Source: Escallonia rubra (lineage: Eukaryota > Streptophyta > Magnoliopsida > Escalloniales > Escalloniaceae). From it: DNA of 64,000 nucleotides. Where the stretch lies: positions 186,001 to 250,000 of the forward strand of contig JAVXUO010002484.1 in assembly GCA_033065855.1 (NCBI GenBank), given 5' to 3'. Position numbers and translations under genes: made by a program. This document shows positions 38,272 through 48,800 of the stretch, in pieces. The first letter of the stretch is position 1. Each line of letters starts with the position of its first letter. Under the pieces are notes generated by a model, which worked only from the letters and a program-made list of their open reading frames with translations, had not been told where the DNA came from and ran no database searches.

Positions 38272-39685
38272 AATCCACGAGGGCTATCTCTTCTGCAACT
38301 CTATAATCTTCATATTTGTTGGCAAAGGCAATAGTCATGCAGCCCCCTGCGTATACAAGCCACAAAGTGTGTAGGACATACTATAGCGTAAACGAGGTAC
38401 AATAAAATAAAAAACAATTTTGAGCGCAATGGCCATGTCCTTCTTCAATACAATGCATGTATGTCTATACCTCGGAAAATATATATGTTGGATGATCAAC
38501 GCAGCTTTTAATTTGAGACAAAGTAAGCCACTACATTGTGTGCTTCCATGTTTAAGTTCTGCTTCATTTGAGTTAAAGGCTTGGTCAGTTTATGTTGGTT
38601 TAAGCAGTTCAGAGAAACTATATATGTTTGATAAATTGTAGTGAGCAAGTTAGCATCTTACCTAGGAACCAACTGACCAAACGACAAAGATTATTTCAGA
38701 ACATGTGATCGAAGTTAGGAGAAGGCTGGCATAATTCACCAGAAATTAAATTTCATGTTAAGGGTCAGAAAGAACATCAAAATTAGGACATTACCCTACA
38801 AAGGCAGGAGATTGTTACCGCAAACATCCCAAGCCGCTGCAACTTTTGCTGCTCAACGTTGATCAGTGAATCATATCTTCAAGAGGAAACACACGGCTGA
38901 CAAATGATTCAAACGTAAATGCGTAATCCCCCTCATGCACCCGAAAAAGACCAAGTATGTGTGACTGACTGGACGTGGACTTGATCAAACACTCTCAACT
39001 GCTACAGCTTTTCTAAACAGAATCATGTAGTCTGTTGTTACATGGATCCCATGCATGCAGAAGCTATAAACAAAGAACGAGGCTAGATGCAGAAGCAGAA
39101 GCAGCAGCAAAAGAACACATACCTTGGTCACGTACTGCCAATTGAACTCCCCTCCTGTTTACCAGCCTGTTATATTCTTTCTCAGCAACCGTGGGTCATG
39201 CCAAGTGAATGGAACGAGTCACAGACGTAATTTCAGACGTAACAGTATACATATTGCCCGTAAAGTTTCATGATTTCCCCATGATTCTGGAGAAGTAATG
39301 GGGTGGAGGGTCATGTATCTGTAAAAACTAACAAGAATCCGCTAATCAAGCATTAGATACACTAACTGGGGTTGCTTTTAACTTCATGCTCTTATTAATT
39401 ATCATCACCAAGTATTCATATAATTCACTTAAATTAACCCGTTTAACTGAATTAATTATAAACATTAGAAATCGAAGTGACAGATTGTAACCAACAGGAG
39501 ATATACATTTATTTGGAATTAATATTACGTTTATTCAAAATTATTATGATACTAAAATTAAGATTGTAACCAACAGGAGATGTGCTGCCATTTCTTTTGT
39601 GCTTATTTTGATACTAAAAATCAAGATCAATCATCAACATATCAATATCAATCAAGATCAAGATCAATATCAACTTAAATGTAAA
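38272..39685. other. Upstream flank of UGT-A
   Basis: No gene. It contains a direct repeat GATTGTAACCAACAGGAGAT at about 39484 and 39565, and an ATCAAGATCA/ATCAATATCA-type microsatellite at about 39617-39672. Promoter elements are not identifiable with confidence. Confidence 0.35.
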
Positions 39686-39689
39686 TGTA

Positions 39690-41830
39690 AATATATAAAG
39701 GATGCGTTTAGCTTTGATTTTGCGCCAAATGTCATCTTTTTTATTCGAATTTGTCCCTAATTGTCTTAGTTTTAATATTTTTAGGAATTTTGTATTATAA
39801 TTTATTAATTAAACTCTATTTAACCTTTTGTTTAACTTTTCTAGGTACGATGTATCATTACCTATTATTATAACACTTATAATCACGCTAATTGATTACT
39901 TTAATCATTACATACCAATAATTGCTTAAATTCAACACATTGTACTAAAATAATATTTGACTTATTAAATCAGATTTACATATATTTCTCGTTCTATCTT
40001 TAACGAAGTACGCTAACAAGTTGGACATCTAAGAATACATTATTTGTAAAGGTGCATTAATAATTCGGCTATATGTATTGATTCGGCAATATGTTTTTCA
40101 TTTTTTATCGTTGAAAATATTCATTCACTTGAATGGCCTTGCGGCCTTTGAGACATATAACGATTAGAGCATATTATTGCATAAAAAGTTTAGCTTGAAT
40201 TTTGCGCTAAATGTTACCTTTTAATTCCAAACTCACCCTATATGTCTTACTTTATTTTTCTACGTGTATTTACTATAACCTATTGATTGCAGTCTAACTA
40301 AATTTTTATAGATACATTGTATCATAATCAATTATTATCACAGTCATAATTAGGTTAATTGGTTATTTCTATCATTAGATCGTAGTAAATGTCAATTAAA
40401 GAGGTTTAAGGCATTTTACTAAAATAATGTTTGACTAATTATACTAGATTTTACCTATAAGTATATCTCTTTCTTTCCCTAACAAAGGACAGCGACAAGT
40501 TGGACATGGAAGAACACACCATTTGTAAACGTGCACTAAATGGGAATATGCTTTTTACAAATTTTTTGTCATTCAAAATATTTTGGTGACTTTCTTTCCA
40601 CTTGTGTGGCCTTGTGGCATTTGAGACGAATAACAATTAGAGCATATTATTACATAAAAAGTCTAGCTCTCGTTTTGCGCCAATGTCATGTTTTTATTCC
40701 GAACTCTCCCTAATTGACTGTCTTAATGTTTCTAGGTACGTTACATTATAACCTATTAATTATATTATATCTGATTTTTTTATCTAAGTTTTCTAGATTT
40801 ATTGTATCGTAACTTATTGTTATCACAGTCATAATCACGCTAATCGATTACTTTTGCCATTAGATCGTAACAATTGTCAAGTAAAGAGGCTTAGAGCATG
40901 AGACTAAAAACGTATATATTTGACTAATTACACCAATATTTACCTATAGATATTTCTCTTTCTTTCTCTAAAAGAGTTCGCCGACAAGTTGGACATGCAA
41001 GAATACAACATTTGTAAACGTGCATTGCTAATTGGACAATATAATTTTTTACAAATGTTTTGTCATTGAAAACATTTTTTGGCATTGGTTTACTTGTGTG
41101 GCCTTTGCAGCCTCTCAAGAAAAAAAAAAGGATTAGAGCATATTAGTATTTGATAAAAAAAAACTAAGATTCGTCTCAAAAATTCATATCAATATCAATA
41201 TATTGAAGGCGATATCAATTGGTCAATCAATAAAAGACAAGTTTAACTCTTATTTTGAGCCAAATGTCATCTTTTACTGTGAATTCTACCTAATTGTCTT
41301 ATTAAATTTTTCTAGGTACATTTATTATAACCTATTAATTGAACTCTATCAAAATTTTTACTTGTATCATAACCTATTATTGTCACATCTTTGGATCATA
41401 ATAATGGTGAACTAAGGAGATCTAATCCATTGTACTAAAATAATAGTTGACTAATTACACCAGATTTTACCTACATATATTTCTCTTTATTTCTCTAACA
41501 AACAACACCGACAAGTTGGACATGCAACAATACATCATTTACAATCGTGCGTTACTAATCGGGCAATATGTTTTTCACAAATTTTTTGTTGTTAAAAATA
41601 CCTTGGTGACATTCGTTCGTTGGTGTGGCCTTGCGGCTGTTGAAAAGAAGTAACAAGTTACAACATATTATTCCATAAAAAAATTAGCTTTTGTTTCGAG
41701 TCAAATGTCATCTTCTTGTTCCGAACTCTCCTTGTCATACTTAACTTTTCCAAGTATATTGTATTATAACCAATTAATTCCACTCCATTTAATTTTTTAA
41801 TTTAACTTTTTTAGATACACTGTATATAAA
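39690..41830. repeat. Degenerate tandem array, about five units of ~440-580 bp
   Basis: Units are recognised by recurring landmarks in fixed order: TTTAGCTTTGATTTTGCGCC-like (about 39707, 40187, 40662, 41238, 41682); TATTATAACCTATTAATT-like; ACAAGTTGGACATGCAAGAA-like (about 40017, 40495, 40985, 41511); and GTGGCCTTGCGGC-like. Spacing is about 480, 475, 575 and 445 bases; the last unit is incomplete. All units are AT-rich with no shared intact ORF, although a diverged minus-strand frame spans the second and third unit ends. It looks like an old satellite or a tandemly amplified transposon piece. Confidence 0.7.
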
Positions 41831-43213
41831 CAGTCATAAAAATAGGATTATAAATCCTAAAAATAGGTTCCCAAAATTTCTAAACTCCACGGTACAAGTC
41901 TCGCTCACATTCCCGTTTTCATTAGCTCATCAAAGTAAGCATCTGTACTGAAAATCGTAAATACGTGGGGGTGAGCTGGGTAATCAAGTAAGTTAAATAA
42001 TGATAGCACCATCAGATTAGAATAAAGCACGCTAAACAATTCTGGAACAAAATATTCGATAATCAAATTAAACAATAAACGTGATAGTATCTTAGTAAAT
42101 CAATTCAATATCCATTTTGCATATCAAGTATAATACTTCAGCATCTTAAGTTACCTAACACAAACATATTTCAATAATAAAATATATATTCCAATAATCA
42201 AAAGAAGCATAGAAAGTTTTCAGAACAACAATATTTAGGAGTAAGACGAACGTTAAGAAATAACTATGCCGTATGAAAAAAAATAGTACCTAAATCACGA
42301 AGAAACCACTTTGATAACCACATCCTCCAGCTTTATCTCTTCTCTTTCTTTCTACCGTTTCCTTTTTCTATCTCCGGTCTGCACCTCCTCATGAATCCTT
42401 CCCTCTTTTTTTAATTTCTTCTTCACGAATGAGTAAAGGTGGGGCCTTCCATCTCTCTCTTTTCTTTCTAATTTGTCCACTTCACTTCTTTTTTCATTTA
42501 TTATTATTATTATTACTAACCACCAAACACAGGTGGCAAACATTGAATCCATGCACTCCCACACTCTTACACGATGTATACCTGATGGCCAACTTATGAT
42601 ATTTTTCAAAATGACCCCCAAAGTTATACCTAATTATATTTTGGCCAGTAACTTAATATTCACCTTTAATAATTCATATCCATCCCAATGTCACAAAATA
42701 CAATCGTTCTTTTTTCAATAAAACAACAATACAAATTAGGCACTTCTAGAAATTTGAAGTGTTACGCCTAAGGGCCGGGGAAAAGGCTAGGGCAGCCCTA
42801 ATTAGGGTTGGAGGCTAGGGCCACCCCAAGGGCAAAGGGGTTGCCTCCGGCCCCTTTTCGAGGGAAGGCATGCCAAGTCAATGACTAGAGTATTTTTGAA
42901 GAGTTTGGTTGCACGTAAATTAAGGTGTGCGCTCTAGGTTGACCGGGTCAGAAGCATTGAACTTTGATCGTTGATTATTAGCTGACGTGTATTTGAAAGT
43001 GGGTATATTGTAGTCAAATATGCGCAGCCAAGATGAATTAGCAACAATTTTTTCTTTCTATCATGTTAGTTTCCCTTCAATGTCAGCTTTGTAGAATAGT
43101 TTTTCAGCCCATCTTCACCCTTTTTTAGCGCTGATAATAGTGGGACAATATCACAATTAAAAGAAGCTCAGGAATGACTTGAAGGCAAAATTAACGTATT
43201 GAACGCAAGTATA
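41831..43213. other. Gene-free intergenic DNA
   Basis: AT-rich DNA with an (ATT)n run near 42500. A G/C-rich patch at about 42765-42865 (CTAGGGCAGCCCTAATTAGG) is unclassified. No supported gene. Confidence 0.35.
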
Positions 43214-43222
43214 ATCTTGTTA
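43214..43222. repeat. Left 9-bp target-site duplication
   Basis: ATCTTGTTA directly precedes the Mutator-like element and is repeated exactly at 44734-44742 after its right end. Nine bases is the typical Mutator target duplication. Confidence 0.9.
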
Positions 43223-43753
43223 GGGAGCTGATCCCTTGAGCGCGTAGGCAAAATAGGATATCTTGCCAGCGCGATCTGCCCGTCCATCCCGTCCATCCCG
43301 AAGGGATGGACGGTCCAGATCACTTTTTTTGCGGCGCTGTCAGTCGTCCGCTACACTGTGTAGCGGACGGACTCTTTTACCTTTTTGCCCCTCCGCCCGT
43401 CCGCTAAACTGTATCACGGACGGACTTTTTTAATTTTTTTTAAGCTCGTCCGCTACATTATGTAGCGGACAAGTTTTTCTAACATAAATGACAGTCTGTT
43501 ACGTCCGCTACATTATGTAGCGGACAAGTAGACAGACAATACTTTTTCTTCCTCTTTTTCGGTCCTTTCTCTCATTGTCCTTATGACATCTCTCTCTCTC
43601 TCTCTCTCTCGTTTCTCTCACTGTCCTTTCTCTTACATATACATATAATCTCATGCCGCTGCACCTCTCCATGATCCAACCGGCGGAGATGACGACGGCC
43701 TCGTCTCAGATTAGCTCGCCGGACACAATCAAACCATGTGGTCCCTATAAAAG

Positions 43754-43936
43754 TTGGTGCATCTTCCCTCCCTCCCGCCAGTTCTGCTTCTACTCTTCCT
43801 CTCAAAACCTCTGCATTCCATTTTCTGGGTTCCATGGAAAATCCAGCGACACTTTAGGAAACAAGGCATAGTGGGGCCCAGCTACCGTCCCATTGTCGGG
43901 AACTCGCGGAGATCAGCAACACTTCAAAACCTCTAA
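43754..43936 (+). pseudogene. Captured cytochrome P450 N-terminal fragment (CYP72-clan, CYP721/734-like)
   Basis: The frame reads a hydrophobic stretch (LPPVLLLLFLSKPLHSIF) then WVPWKIQRHFRKQGIVGPSY and RPIVGNS. This is the membrane anchor and proline-rich hinge typical of CYP72-clan P450s, closest in my memory to CYP721. After GNS the expected AEI continues in another frame, so a frameshift lies near 43903. No haem-binding or oxygen-binding region follows, so the fragment cannot be functional as a P450. TATAAAA at 43746-43752 just upstream may have been captured with it. It lies inside the Mutator-like element. Confidence 0.7.
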
Positions 43937-44060
43937 AGGAGCAAAATGACAGAAGTTACGAGGAGCCAAATGACAGAACTTCGAACGCCTACACGCCTTG
44001 GGTGCCAGATCCGGTCACCGGTTACTACCGGCCAGAGAATCGGGCCAAGGAACTTGATCC
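43907..44060 (+). pseudogene. Captured LEA5/SAG21-like fragment
   Basis: A frame open from about 43907 reads through NDRTSNAYTPWVPDPVTGYY and RPENRAKELD. The WVPDPVTGYYRPEN motif is the hallmark of the plant LEA_3 (LEA5/SAG21) family, small mitochondrial or stress-induced proteins. The usual following AELR segment is replaced by a 24-bp tandem repeat (GATCCCCCAGGAATTTTCAG plus ACTC, about 2.7 copies at 44056-44120). The frame then stays open to 44355 through unrelated sequence. It shares the element with the P450 fragment and overlaps its frame, so a chimeric transcript is conceivable but unproven. Confidence 0.65.
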
Positions 44061-44742
44061 CCCAGGAATTTTCAGACTCGATCCCCCAGGAATTTTCAGA
44101 CTCGATCCCCTAGGAATTCGGTCCTCCGTCTCTTTGGCGCTTCCCCTGAATTTCTTTTTTCCATTCAGCTTCGCAGCGTGGTCGTCGTTACTCTCCCGCG
44201 AATGGAGGAGCGGAACGCGAGTCGATGACGCCGGAATCGCGCTGTGCTACACGGTGACGCCGGCTCGTCTCTGGCGCCAGTTCAAGCAGCTCGAGTCGCT
44301 GAAGCTCAATTCGGTGAGGCAGAGAAAAGAGATGGGAAGGAGAGAGACAGAGTAAGAGTCAAAGAGTCATAAATTGATGATAAAGAGAGACAGAGATGTC
44401 AGGAAAATTAATGGAAGAATGAGAAAAATGAACTGAAAACTTGTCCGCTACATAATGTAGCGGACGTAACAGACTGTCATTTATGTTAGAAAAACTTGTC
44501 CGCTACATAATGTAGCGGACGAGCTTAAAAAAAATTAAAAAAAAGTCCGTCCGCGATACAGTGTAGCGGACGGGGCGGAGGGGCAAAAAGGTAAAAAGAT
44601 CCGTCCGCTACACAGTGTAGCGGACGACTGACACAAAAAAAGTGATCTGGACCGTCCATCCCTTCGGGATGGACGGCCCGATCCCGCTGGCAAGATCCCC
44701 CATTTCGCCTACGCGGTCAAGGGATCAGCTCCCATCTTGTTA

Positions 44743-45486
44743 TTGTTTGACTTTTATATGATGCTTAATGACTTTTCGCTTGTCATCAACATAAACTTCA
44801 ATTTCTTTTTCATAAGAAAAACTGATTCATTGTTATGGAGCAATGTCGTAATTTATACTTGTTTTGATTGTGCTATGACAAAAAAATTGATTAATATACT
44901 AATTAACTCCAACCACATTGTCTATAGACTTGTCATAAAAATATTTTCTATATATGGGAATATAAGATACGGAGTACTTAAATTTTCCCATTTTCATACC
45001 TTTGAACATCCCTTTGTTAACGACAATAATTAATTGCACAAATAGAATGAATTATGGCTGCAATCCCATTGTAGCAAGATGCTATTAGTCCATAATACGA
45101 TAATTAACGGCCACTAAATATGGCGAGTGACATTTAATCATTGACATTAAAAAGTACTGCCGAAATTCTTTGGTAAATATTACTAATATAAAAGTTTCAC
45201 TTTTAAAAAATGTCGCAATATAAAAGGTAATAGCTAGAGAGCTAAAACCCTCGTTGCAGTCAAATCAATCCGCTAGCATATAGCCAGTGAAACTTGTGAT
45301 AAAACGCTTAGCAAAATTTGTCACGGAAATTTTTAGGGCCTAAAACTAAATTAATTGGCCATTGGAGTTAAATTCTTTAAGCAGCTTGGCTTTTATGGCC
45401 CATTCCAAGTTACTTGGCTTTGTGCCATCACGATTTTGTTTACGCTAACACTTTATTGAGCCTGTCAGCTTGAGGAATTTAGAGCA
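44743..45486. other. AT-rich spacer
   Basis: No gene. The longest frame (98 codons, Phe/Asn/Ile-rich) matches nothing that I know and follows the base composition. Confidence 0.35.
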
Positions 45487-45538
45487 CCCCCCCCCCCCCC
45501 CCCCCCCCCCCCCCACACACAAACACACACAAAATAAA

Positions 45539-45583
<45 letters not shown>
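45487..45583. repeat. Compound microsatellite (C)28-(CA)n-(AT)20
   Basis: A run of 28 C at 45487-45514 is followed by a CA-rich stretch and an uninterrupted (AT)n at 45544-45583. Homology with the second copy of the tandem duplication begins immediately at its right edge (ATAAGTGATCA here, AATAAGTGATCA at ~53736), so it marks a duplication breakpoint. Confidence 0.9.
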
Positions 45584-45585
<2 letters not shown>

Positions 45586-46239
45586 TGATCACCTATTTCA
45601 ATTTCTTGATGACAAAGTTGACAAATACCATCCGGAAGGATATTCCTAATTACTAGGGATGATCTCAGCGGTAATCGATCCAACAAAATTTGCCATAAGA
45701 GCATCTGAATTTTCGCAAGAATCGGCAGTCGCCATAAAGAAACTCAGGTATGTACAGATATATCTACTGCAACATTATAAGTTGGTTTATCATGATACCT
45801 TTTGTTTATTTCTTGGAATGTAAATGCTAGAGATAATTAGAGACAAAATATGTTGAGGAAAATGTGTAATTGAAAGTAATAAGCAATTATTATAAAAATT
45901 TATTTTGTTAGAGAATGAGCCCATCGATACTATCATACATAATAAGTACATGGAGGAAACATCCTCAAATAACTCATGAGGAGACCAGAAGATGGAGTAT
46001 GGAGCATTTTCGTATCAAGCAACAGAGTTGTTCCCTCATTTTCTTTCGTATAAAAGTGCATTCTGCATTTGACCATCAACTGCTTGGGAATATTACTCCA
46101 TTCCACAAACTGACATAAAAAGCCTAAAACTTGATTCACTGGCTAACAATGAAGAAATTATTCACCAGTGTAACCAGAACATAGCTACAACACATGCTTC
46201 ATTCTTAGTGCAATTGCACACTTTATAATCAAACAAACA

Positions 46240-47608
46240 TCAGTCCAAGAGGTCTTGCAGCTTCTGAAGAAAACCATCAGTGTAAGATTTCTCGAGCCCC
46301 TCGCTTAACAAGAACTCCCTCCATCTAGCATGGTTGGCTCTCACCTCCTCCCCCACCTTACTATCAGCATCCATTGACAGTCTTATTGCCTTGCAAACAC
46401 TCTCCTTCGAAAACATGCCATCTTCTTCTCCTTTCTCAACTTCCACTCCAACTTTTAGGTCTCCATTCATCAATCTTGCGTTGATGATCTGATCACCCAC
46501 ATGTGGCAGTAGCACCAATTGGCACTCATTCACCATACCCTCTGCCAAGGACCCCGAACCGCAGTGTGTGACAAAACACCCAACGGAAGGGTGTGCCAAA
46601 ATGAGTTGTTGTTGAACCCAACCTCCATGAACAACACCTTTTCCCTGAGTTCTCTCTTCAAACCCTTCCGGCAATGCTGATTCAACTGTATCTGCTCCTA
46701 TAGGTGGTTTTAGGGCAGCAATAAACGGCAGACCCCTAAGCTCAAGGCCTAGAATCAGTTCTTGAAACAGATTCTTTTGAAGTGAACACTCACTTCCAAG
46801 TGCACAAACTATCACCGTTTTAGGCTTGAACCCGTTTAGCCACTTCGTCCATCGTTCGTCAAGGTTTGAAGTCGGTGGATCTGGCACGACTGGTCCACAG
46901 AATAACGGGCTTCTTGAACTGGCTTTCGAGGTAGTCACTGTAAGGCCCTTCCATCTCTCTACAGGCTCTAAAACTGATGGCATCACACGCGATGAAAGAG
47001 TTCAATAGCCGTTCCACAAATAACACGCCGCTCCCGTACTCCTTCAAGGCCTCAGTGGCTAGTCCACGGGCTTCATGTGCATGGAGCTTTATGGATGAAG
47101 GTGGGAAGCCCTGTGCAGGTTCCATCAAGTCGGCTTCTGTCATCTGTTTCCCACGGGCTGGGCTCAGCAAGTATCCGACGGTCGCAGGGCGTACGATGCA
47201 GCAGTGTAGGGACTTGATACCTAAGCTTTGTGTAACTGAGGGCAACCAATATGCAAAATCGAAGAACACAAAATGGGGTCGGAGTGTTTTGAGAGAAGAT
47301 TCGATCATGGGCCGCGTGAGGTCCATGGCAGTCATTATATGAGTATGAAGTGGATAAGGGACATCTGAGGTTGTTTCCGCACCAGGAGGCAGGCCTTCTA
47401 CATGTGGGACAGTCACCGGAATGAAGCTTATGAGGTCTGGGTGGAGATTAAATTGCTCCAACTTTGGTAGAGACTTGGTTGGTACAAAGAAGGAGATCTT
47501 ATGGCCTTCTGCTGCAAGTTTGTTTGCAATGTGAACAAATGCAGTGAGGTGCCCCATGGCAAACCATGGGTACATAACTATGTGAATGGTTCTGTCACTC
47601 ATTTTCAT
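46240..47608 (-). pseudogene. UGT79-like glycosyltransferase pseudogene (copy UGT-B), one 2-bp deletion
   Basis: This is the duplicate of the intact gene at 54326-55696. The first part (start MKMSDRTIHIVMYPWFAMGH at 47608) reads normally through QFKKPVIL, then shifts frame at about 46894-46900. There the + strand has GGTCCACAGAATAAC where the sister has GGTCCAGACAGAATAAC, a loss of two bases. The rest of the protein, including a complete PSPG box ([32 protein letters not shown]), remains open in another frame to 46240. No stop codon or second lesion was noticed, so inactivation looks very recent. As it stands, translation would end shortly after the shift, before the donor-binding box. A sequencing error at this site would also explain the break. 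Confidence 0.88.
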
Positions 47609-47689
47609 GTATAAACCAGGGGCTTGAAAGCACAAGGGCTCACTTCTCAGCAATGGATGTGAAATGCAAGGGCGAAAAACCAGCAAACT

Positions 47690-48800
47690 TCCCTATAATC
47701 ACACCAGCAAGTTCGACAAAAATGTTGTTAGTGGCTGCAGAAAGCGATAATAATTCATCTGGAAAGCTGAATCATGGGAACACATCTGAAAAGCTGAGTC
47801 ATTGGAAACTTGATGATAGCGCGGTCCCTAATTGATTTCATTTCATGTTGTTAGTCAATTTTGGTACTATTAGAACTAAACTGCAGGAAATATCAACTAA
47901 TAATTTTGAAAATCAGTACCCTTTCCATTGCATTTTTCCACCCTTAAGTCGGTAAGGAGTTAGAAAGTGTCTCTTATGCATATTTTAGTGACAAAAATTT
48001 AGAAATTTAACAAAAAATGGTGAGATTTTAACTTTGTTATGTCAATTTTCTCTGGGTAATGATGGCTTTCATCCTATGCCTTCGGTAAGCTGACAAAAGT
48101 TGGCTTCCGAGATGACGTAATATAGATCCGATCACTATGTCGCTAATGTAATTCAAAAGTTTAGATTTACTTTTGACTTCTCATCGTGAAACTAGTTTAA
48201 AAACATTGGCTAGTCTCATTAGCAAAAGATCGATTTAAAGACGTGATATTTGAGCGCTCAACTTTCACATTAAGAACTCTAGCTTTGTCACTAAAGCCTA
48301 TAGAAGTATCACTACACAGCCACTTTAATGACAAAACTGGAGTTCAACTTCTCTTACATATTTGTCTTAAAGTTTTGAAAAGACTCCAGGCAAATGAACA
48401 AATGTAAACATTGAAATTATTGATGCCAATGGCCAGTTTTTGTCTTTGAAATTGTACATTCAGAAAACTTTACTAAAAATGAAATTGATCGTGACACCTC
48501 TAAAACAAGAACCCAGGCCTAGCCCAAACTACCCATTGACTTGCAAAAATGCACCAAATATCAAAGCAAATAGATAAGCATTTTAACAGTGTAACAGCAA
48601 TAACTTGAAGTATTCAAGCAGATGTTGCGATGAAGGGTTGTACAATCTGCGGTCATCGTTGTACATCTGCTTTGGCACTTGATTTTCTTTTGCTTTGGAC
48701 TAATTCGTTTTCCCAACATAGTTCAGTTTTCAAACTCTAGCTCACAAAAGCTTTTACCTAAATAAAAGAATGGGGGAAGGGGAGGGATGAAGAAGAAGAA
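47690..48800 (-). promoter_or_regulatory. Upstream flank of UGT-B, conserved with that of UGT-C
   Basis: This flank is collinear with about 55778-56940 and highly similar (shared GTTGTTAGTGGCTGCAGAAA, GGTAAGGAGTTAGAAAGTGT). The promoter was therefore duplicated with the gene. I cannot place specific elements. Copy 2 carries an extra (GA)n tract near 56610-56635. Confidence 0.45.

Larger units (their letters stand above)
43223..44733. mobile_element. Non-autonomous Mutator-like element with captured gene fragments (Pack-MULE-like)
   Basis: This 1511-bp element starts GGGAGCTGATCCCTTGA and ends with its reverse complement. Its inverted repeats are ~300 bp (left 43223-43529, right 44439-44733) and near-identical. 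Each arm contains further small palindromes of the type TCCGCTACA...TGTAGCGGA and GTCCATCCC...GGGATGGAC. A perfect 9-bp duplication flanks it. No transposase lies inside. Instead, the interior (43530-44438) carries a (TC)n tract, a fragment of a cytochrome P450 N-terminus and a fragment matching the C-terminal region of LEA5/SAG21 proteins, followed by GC-rich sequence of unknown origin. Structure and cargo fit a Pack-MULE. Confidence 0.88.
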
